DNA from: Bacteroidota bacterium
GTDB lineage: Bacteria; Bacteroidota; Bacteroidia; 2-12-FULL-35-15
Direction of reading: 5' to 3'
NCBI GenBank assembly: GCA_005772895.1
Contig: SXIH01000061.1
Coordinates: 1 to 52,629 of the forward strand
DNA length: 52,629 nt
The notes under the pieces were generated by a model that was given only the letters and a program-made list of their open reading frames with translations, had not been told where the DNA came from and searched no databases. Position 1 is the first letter of the stretch. The number at the start of each line of letters is the position of its first letter. Position numbers and translations under genes: made by a program. Below are positions 27,233-35,773 of this stretch, piece by piece.

Positions 27233-27238
27233 GAAATG

Positions 27239-27280
27239 ATAAATTATAAATTAAGAATTATAAATTTTTAATTATTGATT
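27239..27280. repeat. ATT-phased heptamer array after actA, left part
   Basis: Six consecutive heptamers ending in ATT (first ATAAATT, last ATTGATT) start six bases after the actA stop, with ATT at exact 7-base steps from 27243 to 27278. Confidence 0.65.
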
Positions 27281-27311
27281 AATAAAATTAAAGAATAGGA
27301 CGCTGAATAAC

Positions 27312-27346
27312 ATTCATAATTTATAATTCAGCATTTATAATTAAAT
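27312..27346. repeat. ATT-phased heptamer array before actB, right part
   Basis: Five consecutive heptamers (ATTCATA ATTTATA ATTCAGC, then ATTTATA ATTAAAT). The array ends 6 bases before the actB start. GCTGAAT (27302-27308) pairs with ATTCAGC (27326-27332). Confidence 0.65.
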
Positions 27347-27352
27347 AAAAAT

Positions 27353-30300
27353 ATGGCAACAAAAAAATACTGGAAAGGACTAGAAGAATTAAACAACAGT
27401 CCTGAATTTGTTCAAAGTGCGAATAATGAATTTGCAGAACAAATTCCTGTAGAAAAATTCTTAGGAGATAATAATCTTGCTGAAAACAGCGGAACAAACC
27501 GAAGAGATTTCTTAAAATTTTTAGGCTTCAGCGTTACAGCTGCTTCTTTAGCGGCTTGCGAAACGCCTGTAAACAAGGCAATTCCTTATGTTGTAAAACC
27601 TGAGGAAATTACACCTGGTGTTGCTAACTGGTATGCTTCTACTTTTCATGATGGTTATGACTACGCTTCTATTATTGTAAAAACACGTGAAGGTCGTCCT
27701 ATTAAAATTGAAGGAAATGAATTGTCAAAAGTAACTATGGGCGGAACAAGTGCCCGTGTTCAAGCTTCTATTCTTTCTTTATATGATTCATCGCGTTTAA
27801 CCGGGCCTGTTTCAAAATCTGGTGATACTTGGAATGCTACAACTTGGACAAACATTGACAAAGAAATTGGCGGAAAACTTTCTAAAGTAACCGGTGGAAT
27901 TCGTATTCTTACCTCTACTATTATTAGTCCATCAACAAAAGCGGTGATTGCAGATTTTGCTGCAAAATATCCAAACACAAAACATGTAACTTATGATGCA
28001 ATTTCTTATTCAGGAATGGCAAAAGCGAATGCTCAATCATTCGGACAAGAAATAATTCCTTCTTACCATTTTAATCATGCTGAGGTGATTGTTGGCATTG
28101 GCGCTGATTTCCTTGCTAACTGGCTTTCTCCTATTGAATATGCTAATCAATATTCAAAAACGCGTAAAGTTGGTAAGAATAAAAATAAAATGTCTAAGCA
28201 CATTCAGTTTGAATCAAACTTGTCGTTGACAGGTGCGAATGCTGATGAACGTGTTCCGGTAAAAGTTTCTGAACAAGGAAAGGTTGCAGTAAATTTATAC
28301 AATGCAGTTGCAAAAATTGTAGGTGGTTCCTCACTTCCTTCTTCTGCATTGGCTTGTGATGCTGCTATTGCAAAAGCTGCAAAAGAATTAGCTGACAATA
28401 AAGGAAAATCTTTGGTTGTTTCAGGATCAAATGATATGAATGTTCAAATGGTTGTAAATGGCATTAACCAAATGCTCGACAACTATGGAAAAACAATTGA
28501 TATAGAAAACCCTTCATATACTCACCAAGGTGACGATGCTGCTTTCGCAGATTTAGTTGCGGAGATGGCTGGTGGAAAAGTTGGAGCAATTATTACTTAT
28601 AATACAAATCCGGTTTATACGGCTCCTGCATCTGTAAAATTTGCTGAAGCATATAATAAAGTGGGATTAAGAATTTCATTTGCTGATAGAGCTGATGAAA
28701 CAGCTTCTATGGCACATTATATTTGTCCAGATCATCATTACTTAGAGTCGTGGAACGATTATAATCCTAAAAAAGCACACTATAGTTTAGGACAACCTAC
28801 CATCACTCCATTATTTGCTGCGCAAAATTCCGGAACTCGTCAAGCACAAGAAACATTGTTGGTTTGGGCAGGAAGTTCTGCTTCTAATTATCATTCTTAC
28901 ATACAAAAAGTGTGGATGGATCGTGTTTATCCTATGCAGGGAAAATACATGAACTTCACAGAATTTTGGAATAATTCATTACATGATGGAGCAATAGAAG
29001 TTGGAAAAGGCGGAGAAGTTGCAGAAATGCCAATGACAGACAGTACAAAAGTTGCTGCACCAGTTGTTGCAAAAGTTGAGGAGAAAAAAGAAGAAGCCGC
29101 CCCAGTCGCAAAAGTAGATTTATCTGCTGCAGCTACTGCGATTAATTCTATTAAAGGCGGAACGATTGAATTGGCCCTTTACGAAAAAGTTGCTATTGGT
29201 AATGGTAATCAAGGAAACAATCCATGGTTGCAGGAATTACCTGATCCTATTTCTAAAATCACTTGGGATAATTACATTACTATGTCTCCGGAAGATATGA
29301 AAGCTGCCGGATACAAATTGATGGAACGTCAAGACAGAGAATCATCTATCTTAAATGTTACAGCAAATGGTGTTACATTAAAATTACCAGTTGTTCCTCA
29401 ACCAGGACAGGCACGCGGGACAATTGGAATTGCTGTTGGATACGGCCGTGATAAAGCAGGTAAACTTTCTGAACGCACAGGAACAGTAGTTGGTCAGAAT
29501 GCTTTCCCAATTGTACAGATGATGAATGGCACAATGGCTTACGGTTCATTAAGTGCTACACTTGAAAATACAAATGAAATAACTGAATTAGCAGGAACTC
29601 AGATTCATCATACAATGATGGGTCGTGAAATTGTTAAAGAAACTATTTTATCAGAATATCAAAAAAATCCTAAGTCTGGTAACCACGATGAAATGATGGT
29701 GACACATGCAGGAGTTGTAAAAGCTGCTGATATTGATTTATGGAATGAGCATGAAAGATTAGGACACAAGTGGGGAATGACTATCGACTTAAACTCTTGT
29801 ATAGGTTGTGGTGCTTGTGTTGTAAGTTGTACTGCTGAAAACAACGTTGCTGTTGTGGGTAAAGAGCAAGTAATGAAAACACGCGAAATGCACTGGTTGC
29901 GTATTGATCGTTATTATAGCAGCGACATGACAAAAGATGTTGCTAAAGAAACGGGAGAAGGAGCAATTCAAATGTATTTGGATATGGAAAATCCATCAAC
30001 TGAAAATCCAAAAGTTGTTTTCCAACCAATGATGTGTCAACACTGTAATCACGCACCTTGTGAAACTGTTTGTCCTGTATTAGCAACGAACCATAGCTCT
30101 GACGGATTAAATGCAATGGCTTATAACCGTTGTGTTGGAACTCGTTACTGTGCTAACAACTGTCCATTTAAAGTTAGACGTTTCAACTGGTTTAACTACA
30201 ACGAAAATCCTGATTATACTTTCAACCCAACACAAGATGATTTAGGCCGTATGGTTTTAAATCCGGATGTTGTTGTTCGTTCACGTGGTGTTATGGAAAA

Positions 30301-30637
30301 ATGCTCTATGTGTATTCAACGTATTCAAGGTGGGAAATTGGAAGCTAAAAAAGAAGAACGCAAATTGGCTGATAGCGATGTAAAAACTGCTTGTCAACAA
30401 TCTTGTCCAACCAACGCAATTTGGTTTGGTGACTTGAATGACGAGAATAGTGCAGTTACTATCTTAAGAAAAGAAGATGAGCGTAATTATTTTATACTTG
30501 AAGAACTTGGAATCAAACCAACTGTATCTTATTTAACAAAAGTAAGAAATGCTGAACACTCAATAGATGAAGGAAAGCACACAGGAGGTCATGAAGAAAA
30601 AACTGAAGAAAAATCAGAAAAGAAAGAACACGCTTAA
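27353..30637 (+). CDS. actB: Alternative complex III subunit ActB (molybdopterin-oxidoreductase-like plus FeS domains)
   Basis: 1094 residues. A twin-arginine motif (TNRRDFLKF, ~48-56) precedes a hydrophobic stretch ending SLAAC, which suggests Tat export with a lipidated Cys. Residues ~80-760 resemble the catalytic domain of complex iron-sulfur molybdoenzymes; in characterised ActB this domain carries no molybdopterin. A Lys/Glu/Ala-rich insertion lies at ~560-590. Residues ~800-1060 form a four-cluster ferredoxin domain with CIGCGACVVSC, CQHCNHAPCETVC, CVGTRYCANNC and CSMC plus CQQSCP. It should relay electrons from quinol oxidised at ActC to the ActA hemes on the periplasmic face. The tail is acidic and His-containing. 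It is the second gene of the operon. Confidence 0.95.
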   Translation: MATKKYWKGLEELNNSPEFVQSANNEFAEQIPVEKFLGDNNLAENSGTNRRDFLKFLGFSVTAASLAACETPVNKAIPYVVKPEEITPGVANWYASTFHDGYDYASIIVKTREGRPIKIEGNELSKVTMGGTSARVQASILSLYDSSRLTGPVSKSGDTWNATTWTNIDKEIGGKLSKVTGGIRILTSTIISPSTKAVIADFAAKYPNTKHVTYDAISYSGMAKANAQSFGQEIIPSYHFNHAEVIVGIGADFLANWLSPIEYANQYSKTRKVGKNKNKMSKHIQFESNLSLTGANADERVPVKVSEQGKVAVNLYNAVAKIVGGSSLPSSALACDAAIAKAAKELADNKGKSLVVSGSNDMNVQMVVNGINQMLDNYGKTIDIENPSYTHQGDDAAFADLVAEMAGGKVGAIITYNTNPVYTAPASVKFAEAYNKVGLRISFADRADETASMAHYICPDHHYLESWNDYNPKKAHYSLGQPTITPLFAAQNSGTRQAQETLLVWAGSSASNYHSYIQKVWMDRVYPMQGKYMNFTEFWNNSLHDGAIEVGKGGEVAEMPMTDSTKVAAPVVAKVEEKKEEAAPVAKVDLSAAATAINSIKGGTIELALYEKVAIGNGNQGNNPWLQELPDPISKITWDNYITMSPEDMKAAGYKLMERQDRESSILNVTANGVTLKLPVVPQPGQARGTIGIAVGYGRDKAGKLSERTGTVVGQNAFPIVQMMNGTMAYGSLSATLENTNEITELAGTQIHHTMMGREIVKETILSEYQKNPKSGNHDEMMVTHAGVVKAADIDLWNEHERLGHKWGMTIDLNSCIGCGACVVSCTAENNVAVVGKEQVMKTREMHWLRIDRYYSSDMTKDVAKETGEGAIQMYLDMENPSTENPKVVFQPMMCQHCNHAPCETVCPVLATNHSSDGLNAMAYNRCVGTRYCANNCPFKVRRFNWFNYNENPDYTFNPTQDDLGRMVLNPDVVVRSRGVMEKCSMCIQRIQGGKLEAKKEERKLADSDVKTACQQSCPTNAIWFGDLNDENSAVTILRKEDERNYFILEELGIKPTVSYLTKVRNAEHSIDEGKHTGGHEEKTEEKSEKKEHA

Positions 30638-30654
30638 AAAAACGAAACGTAAGA

Positions 30655-30675
30655 ATTTATAATTTATAATTTTTT
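30655..30675. repeat. ATT-anchored heptamers between actB and actC
   Basis: ATTTATA ATTTATA ATTTTTT lies 17 bases after the actB stop and 8 bases before the actC ATG. Confidence 0.4.
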
Positions 30676-30683
30676 TAGATAAT

Positions 30684-32072
30684 ATGCAGCACGAATCAGA
30701 AATTAGAGAGCCATTAATTCTCGGGAATAAATCATATCATCAGATTACTGAAGATATTGTTAAACCTATTGAGGGCAAGGCTAACAAGTATTGGTATATT
30801 CTACTGACGGTATCCGCTATTTGCTTTTTGTGGGGTATTGGATGTTTAGCATACACTATTGGAACAGGTGTTGGAGTTTGGGGTTCGAACAATGGTGTTG
30901 ATTGGGCTTGGGATATTACAAATTTCGTATGGTGGATTGGTATTGGTCACGCTGGTACATTAATTTCTGCTGTATTATTATTGTTCCGTCAGAAATGGCG
31001 TATGGCTATTAACCGTTCTGCTGAAGCAATGACAATCTTTGCTGTTTGTTGTGCAGCCATTTTCGTATTGTTACATACTGGTCGTCCTTGGTTAGATTAT
31101 TGGTTGTTCCCATTGCCAAATCAATTTGGTTCTCTTTGGGTAAACTTTAACTCTCCTTTATTATGGGACGTTTTTGCGGTATCAACTTATTTCTCTATCT
31201 CTTTAGTGTTCTGGTATACAGGCTTAGTTCCTGATTTTGCAATGGTTCGCGATAGAGCAGTAAAACCATTTGCGAAAAAAATGTACAGCTTGTTAAGTTT
31301 TGGTTGGGGCGGAAGTGCTCGTCATTGGAGTCGTTTCGAAGAAGTTTCATTAGTACTTGCTGGTTTATCTACGCCACTTGTATTCTCGGTTCACTCAATT
31401 GTATCTATGGACTTTGCTACATCGGTTGTTCCAGGTTGGCATACTACTATCTTCCCTCCTTATTTCGTTGCTGGAGCGGTATTCTCAGGATTTGCGATGG
31501 TATTGACACTATTGTTAATTGTACGTAAAGTATATAATTTAGAAAACTACATTACAGTTAAGCACGTTGAGTATATGAACATTGTAATTATTGTTACAGG
31601 TTCTATTGTAGGTGTTGCTTATTTAACTGAGTTATTTATTTCTTGGTATTCAGGTGTTGAATACGAACAATACGCTTTCTTGAATCGTGCTACAGGTCCA
31701 TACTGGTGGGCTTATGCAGCCATGATGACTTGTAACGTAATTTCACCTCAACTTTTCTGGTTCAAAAAATTACGTACTAGTTTAACATTCACTTTTATTA
31801 TGTCAATTATCGTAAACATTGGTATGTGGTTCGAGCGTTTTGTAATTATCGTTCCTACATTGTGTCGTACGTTTGTTCCTTCTACTTGGAACATGTATCA
31901 TCCGACATTTGTTGACATTGGAATTTTCACAGGAACAATCGGAATGTTCTTTACATTCTTCTTATTATTCTCAAGATATTTCCCTGTAATTGCACAAGCT
32001 GAGTTGAAATCAATTTTGAAATCATCTGGCCAAGAGCACAAGGAAAAGCATGCAGCACACGCGCATCACTAG
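30684..32072 (+). CDS. actC: Alternative complex III subunit ActC (NrfD-type quinol-binding membrane protein)
   Basis: 462 residues with about ten membrane segments, typical of the NrfD/PsrC family. It forms the membrane quinol-oxidation site of the complex. Features include an N-terminal cytoplasmic stretch (PLILGNKSYHQITEDIVKPIE, shared among ActC proteins), the WWIGIGHAGTLISA helix with a His expected near the quinone, the FSVHSIVSMDFA segment and a His-rich C-terminal tail. Length is normal. It is the third gene of act-cox, 46 bases after actB. Gene order and topology distinguish it from the related ActF. Confidence 0.95.
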   Translation: MQHESEIREPLILGNKSYHQITEDIVKPIEGKANKYWYILLTVSAICFLWGIGCLAYTIGTGVGVWGSNNGVDWAWDITNFVWWIGIGHAGTLISAVLLLFRQKWRMAINRSAEAMTIFAVCCAAIFVLLHTGRPWLDYWLFPLPNQFGSLWVNFNSPLLWDVFAVSTYFSISLVFWYTGLVPDFAMVRDRAVKPFAKKMYSLLSFGWGGSARHWSRFEEVSLVLAGLSTPLVFSVHSIVSMDFATSVVPGWHTTIFPPYFVAGAVFSGFAMVLTLLLIVRKVYNLENYITVKHVEYMNIVIIVTGSIVGVAYLTELFISWYSGVEYEQYAFLNRATGPYWWAYAAMMTCNVISPQLFWFKKLRTSLTFTFIMSIIVNIGMWFERFVIIVPTLCRTFVPSTWNMYHPTFVDIGIFTGTIGMFFTFFLLFSRYFPVIAQAELKSILKSSGQEHKEKHAAHAHH

Positions 32073-32082
32073 TGATTTAGGA

Positions 32083-32103
32083 ATTAAATATTTAAGATTA
32101 TAA
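32083..32103. repeat. ATT-anchored heptamers between actC and actD
   Basis: ATTAAAT ATTTAAG ATTATAA, with a further ATTTAGG at 32075 one base out of phase, starts close after the actC stop. Confidence 0.4.
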
Positions 32104-32114
32104 AAAAATAAAAT

Positions 32115-32633
32115 ATGAGTACAGTAGCAATACACGCAATTTATGACGATGAAGTTCCTTTGTTGGAAACAGCAAATACTCTTAAGTCGCAAGGCATTAA
32201 AGTGAAAGATGTTTTTTCACCTTTCCCGATTCACGGATTAGATGCTGCAATTGGAGTTCCAAGAACTTGGATTGCCATATGTGCATTTATTTATGGATTA
32301 ACAGGCGCTTCATTGGCTACATTAATGATGTGGTATATGATGGTAAGCGATTGGCCTACAGACATTGGTGGAAAACCAAGCTTCGCATATTTTATGAACG
32401 TTCCGGCATTTATTCCAATTACATTTGAATCAACAGTATTGTGTGCTGGACACGGAATGGTTATTACTTATTACTTACGTTGTTGGATGCTTCCTGGAGT
32501 TAAAGCGAAAAATCCTGATCCAAGAACAACAGATGATAAATTTTTAATGATTGTAGAAACAAAAGAAGAAAACAAATCTAAAATTGAATCACTATTGAGA
32601 AATGGTGGGGCATCTGAGATTTCATATAAATAA
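32115..32633 (+). CDS. actD: Alternative complex III subunit ActD (DUF3341)
   Basis: 172 residues. The N-terminal cytoplasmic alpha/beta region (about 1-55, AIYDDEVPLLETANTLKSQGIKVKDVFSPFPIHGLD) is followed by two membrane helices (~57-80 and ~95-120). The short C-terminal segment ends in ESLLRNGGASEISYK, typical of DUF3341 proteins. In the known complex, ActD is a small two-helix structural subunit without cofactors. It is the fourth gene; its stop lies 25 bases before the preferred actE start. Confidence 0.94.
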   Translation: MSTVAIHAIYDDEVPLLETANTLKSQGIKVKDVFSPFPIHGLDAAIGVPRTWIAICAFIYGLTGASLATLMMWYMMVSDWPTDIGGKPSFAYFMNVPAFIPITFESTVLCAGHGMVITYYLRCWMLPGVKAKNPDPRTTDDKFLMIVETKEENKSKIESLLRNGGASEISYK

Positions 32634-32658
32634 AAAACAGATTCGTAAAAGTAGTAAT

Positions 32659-33318
32659 ATGAACAAAAAGGTAAAACAAATTATTTCTTTAATGGCGGTG
32701 TTTGGCTGTGTTGCAATAGCTTCTACGTCTTGCGGGAAAAAAGATAAAAATAGTCCGGGAGTTGAATTCATGCCCGACATGTATCGATCACCTTCGTTGG
32801 AAACAAATATGGCTTATGTTACCATTGAAAATGGTGTAGAAACTGGTGATACTTTGCAAGCTAACAGATTACCTGTAGAAGGGACTATTCCAAGAGGATT
32901 TATGCCTTACCCTTATGCAAATGATACATCTGGCTATGCAAATGCAGGAAGATATTTACGAAATCCTTTCCCTTCAAATGCTGCCAACTTAGCTCAAGGA
33001 GAAGATTTGTACAAAAAATTCTGTGTTCACTGTCATGGTGAAACAGGAGGAGCAGACGGATTGGTTGCAGCAAAATTATCTGGTGCTCCACCTTCTTATA
33101 CAGGTCCGGTTTTAATGGCTTTACCTGAAGGAAAAATGTTCCACTCTATTTATTATGGAAAAGGAATTATGGGTTCACACTCATCACAAGTTAGCAAAGC
33201 GGAAATTTGGAAAATAATTTTACACATTCAAAAATTACAACATCCAAATGGTGTTGTAGCTGCAGCACCTGTTACTGATTCAGTTGCAGCAGCGCCAGTA
33301 ACACCTGCACATAAATAG
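32659..33318 (+). CDS. actE: Alternative complex III subunit ActE, monoheme cytochrome c lipoprotein
   Basis: 219 residues from ATG 32659. A longer frame from 32602 overlaps actD and lacks a sensible N terminus. The signal ends in ASTSC, giving a lipidated Cys at about residue 26. One CxxCH site (CVHCH, ~122) lies in a class I cytochrome c fold, with the axial Met probably in the KGIMGSHSSQVS region (~175). The mature N-terminal stretch (PGVEFMPDMYRSPSLETN) is typical of ActE. It receives electrons from ActA and hands them to the downstream oxidase or a soluble carrier. The C terminus is Ala/Val/Pro-rich low complexity. Confidence 0.94.
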   Translation: MNKKVKQIISLMAVFGCVAIASTSCGKKDKNSPGVEFMPDMYRSPSLETNMAYVTIENGVETGDTLQANRLPVEGTIPRGFMPYPYANDTSGYANAGRYLRNPFPSNAANLAQGEDLYKKFCVHCHGETGGADGLVAAKLSGAPPSYTGPVLMALPEGKMFHSIYYGKGIMGSHSSQVSKAEIWKIILHIQKLQHPNGVVAAAPVTDSVAAAPVTPAHK

Positions 33319-33360
33319 TATTAAATAGACATCGAGAATAAAAAGATAAAAAGAAGAGAT

Positions 33361-34599
33361 ATGAATAATAACTATACGTTTACTAATAAAACCAGAAACA
33401 TCACTTTTGGTTTAATGGCTATAGGCTTAGTTACCATTATTGCAGGTTTTTTAACCGATCACGGACCGGAAGGTGCAACACATGAAAGCTACCATGCAGG
33501 TACACGTATGTGGGCAAACTTATTGGTGAACGGATGGTTCTTTATGGGAATTGGATTGCTTGCCACATTTTTTATGGCATTACAATATGCTGCTGAAGTT
33601 GCTTGGTCAGTAGCTGTGAAAAGAGTTTACGAAGCCGTTTCCTCTTATTTGCCTGTTGGCGCTTCTATCATTATTTTGATTTTACTTGCAGGCCAATTTC
33701 ACTTGCACCATTTATATCACTGGATGGACCCAGCAACCCTTGATCCTAATTCACCTGAATACGATGAAGTTATTTCTAATAAACATGGATATTTTGGAGA
33801 TCACAATTGGTTTTTCTGGTTGAGAACACTTTTATATGTCGGTGTTTGGTGTATGTTCCAAAGAATGTTCATCAAGAACTCTGTTGAACAAGATTTGCAA
33901 GGTGGAACAAAATTGCATTTCAAAACAATGGGTAAGGCAGCTACATTTTTAGTTTTCTTTGCTGTTACATCTTCAACTGCTTCTTGGGATTGGATGATGT
34001 CGTTAGATGTTCACTGGTTCAGCACAATGTACGGATGGTATTCTTTTGCAGGAATGTGGATTTCTGCGATGACAACAATTATTCTTTTTGTAATTTATTT
34101 AAAACGTAAAGGCTACTTAACACAAGTCAACGATAGTCATATCCACGATTTAGGAAAATGGGTATTTGCAGTTAGTTTCTTATGGAGCTACTTATGGTTT
34201 TGCCAGTTTATGTTGATTTGGTATACTAACATTCCTGAAGAAATTATTTATTTCCACGATCGTTTACACAGCTTTGGTTACATGGGTTTAATGTGGACCG
34301 TATTTGCAATGAACTTTGCTTTCCCTATGATACTATTAATGAGCCGTGATTCAAAACGTAATTTTGTTTTCTTAGTATTGGTAGGAAGTTTAATATTTAT
34401 CGGACATTGGTTAGATGTTTATATGATGGTTATGCCAGCAACAGTTCATGGACACCACAGCTTAGGCTGGATGGAAATAGGAACCGCTTTAGGTTTCTTA
34501 GGTTTGATGTTGTTTGTAGTTCATAAATCATTGGCTAAACGACCATTGATGGTTGAGAAGCACCCATATTTAGATGAAAGTTTACACCACCATTATTAA
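33361..34599 (+). CDS. actF: Alternative complex III subunit ActF (NrfD-like membrane protein)
   Basis: 412 residues with about ten hydrophobic segments. It is homologous in fold to ActC but shorter and lacks the ActC N-terminal motif. It is the sixth and last act gene, 42 bases after actE. The KRVYEAVSSYLPVGASIIILI helix, the HLHHLYHWMDP segment and SWDWMMSLDVHWFSTMYGWYSF are characteristic of this subunit. ActF is thought to complete the membrane part of the complex and may form a proton path. The gene is normally found just before oxidase genes, as here. Confidence 0.94.
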   Translation: MNNNYTFTNKTRNITFGLMAIGLVTIIAGFLTDHGPEGATHESYHAGTRMWANLLVNGWFFMGIGLLATFFMALQYAAEVAWSVAVKRVYEAVSSYLPVGASIIILILLAGQFHLHHLYHWMDPATLDPNSPEYDEVISNKHGYFGDHNWFFWLRTLLYVGVWCMFQRMFIKNSVEQDLQGGTKLHFKTMGKAATFLVFFAVTSSTASWDWMMSLDVHWFSTMYGWYSFAGMWISAMTTIILFVIYLKRKGYLTQVNDSHIHDLGKWVFAVSFLWSYLWFCQFMLIWYTNIPEEIIYFHDRLHSFGYMGLMWTVFAMNFAFPMILLMSRDSKRNFVFLVLVGSLIFIGHWLDVYMMVMPATVHGHHSLGWMEIGTALGFLGLMLFVVHKSLAKRPLMVEKHPYLDESLHHHY

Positions 34600-34652
34600 G
34601 ATAAAATTTTTTAGAAAGCGATACACAATAACGAATTAACAATTCAAATACT

Positions 34653-35735
34653 ATGATAAAGTTTTTAGTTTACGTTGCCATAATTTTAGGAGCTCTTGCA
34701 ATTGGCTATTTAGTAAGGGTTTTTGAACTTGCCTCAAGTTTAAAAGGAACAAAACCTGAAGTAATAACTGAAAAGGACAATAAACTTCAAGCACGTTTGA
34801 TGCTTTTTTTCTTGTTTGCTTTTTTTGCTTACGTTATATGGAATTTAGTTGAGTTCGCTCCTCGTATGCTTCCTGTTTCAGCATCAGAACATGGTGTAGA
34901 AATCGATTGGTTGTTTAATTTTAATATGGCTATTTTGTTTTTTGTATTTACAATTACACATATTATATTATTTTATTTTGCTTTTAAATATTATGGCAGA
35001 AAAGGAATTCAAGTTACTTATTTGGCACACGACAATAAACTTGAAATGATTTGGACAATTATTCCTGCTATTGTTTTGGCAATCATTATCATTTTTGGAT
35101 TGAAATCATGGAATAAAATCACATCTGATGCTGATCCTAATTCAATGATTGTTGAAGTATATGCACAACAGTATAACTGGACGGCTCGTTATGCTGGTGC
35201 AGATAACAAATTGGGAGATGCGAATTACCGATTAATTACTGCAACAAATGATTTAGGAATGGATGAAAAGAGTGCAGAAGGCAAAGATGATATTATTGTA
35301 AAAAACGAAATTCATATTCCGGTTGGCAAAGAAGTTGAATTTAAATTCCGTTCTCGTGATGTAATTCACAGTGCTTATTTCCCTCATTTCAGAGCACAAA
35401 TGAATTGTGTTCCTGGAATGACAACAATGTTTCACTTTACTCCAACAATTACTACTGCTGAAATGCGTAAAGATCCTTATGTAATACAACAAGTAAAAGA
35501 AATCAATGCAATCCGCCAGGCTGCAGCTAAAAAAGAAGGAAGAACAGAAAAACCTTATGAGTTTAATTACATTTTATTATGTAATAAAATTTGCGGAAAA
35601 AGTCACTATGACATGCAAATGAGAGTAGTGGTTGACACAGAAGCTGATTATAAAAAATGGTTAGCAACTAAACCTGCATTTTTTGCAGCACCACCAGCCG
35701 ATGCAACAAAAAAAGAAGTGGCAGAAATAAAATAA
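34653..35735 (+). CDS. coxB: Cytochrome c oxidase subunit II
   Basis: 360 residues. About four hydrophobic segments occur in the first 150 residues (two more than the classical subunit II), then a periplasmic cupredoxin domain. CuA ligands are visible: the His of DVIHSAYFPHF, and Cys-x3-Cys-x3-His-x2-Met in CNKICGKSHYDM. The usual SEICG Glu position is Lys here; that residue binds copper through its backbone carbonyl. A YAQQYNWTARYAG segment corresponds to the aromatic electron-entry region. It passes electrons from cytochrome c or ActE to subunit I. It begins 53 bases after actF and precedes coxA by 38 bases. Confidence 0.95.
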   Translation: MIKFLVYVAIILGALAIGYLVRVFELASSLKGTKPEVITEKDNKLQARLMLFFLFAFFAYVIWNLVEFAPRMLPVSASEHGVEIDWLFNFNMAILFFVFTITHIILFYFAFKYYGRKGIQVTYLAHDNKLEMIWTIIPAIVLAIIIIFGLKSWNKITSDADPNSMIVEVYAQQYNWTARYAGADNKLGDANYRLITATNDLGMDEKSAEGKDDIIVKNEIHIPVGKEVEFKFRSRDVIHSAYFPHFRAQMNCVPGMTTMFHFTPTITTAEMRKDPYVIQQVKEINAIRQAAAKKEGRTEKPYEFNYILLCNKICGKSHYDMQMRVVVDTEADYKKWLATKPAFFAAPPADATKKEVAEIK

Positions 35736-35773
35736 TAGAAATTAAAATATTCAATAATAAAATAATTTAGCAT

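Noticed and set aside
27233..27352. The actA-actB spacer as an operon break with its own promoter
   Set aside because: No TTTG / TAnnTTTG pair or terminator was found; the spacer is filled by heptamer arrays and gene order supports one unit.
32602..32658. Longer actE frame overlapping actD
   Set aside because: The added residues are not a signal peptide; ATG 32659 gives a proper lipoprotein signal.
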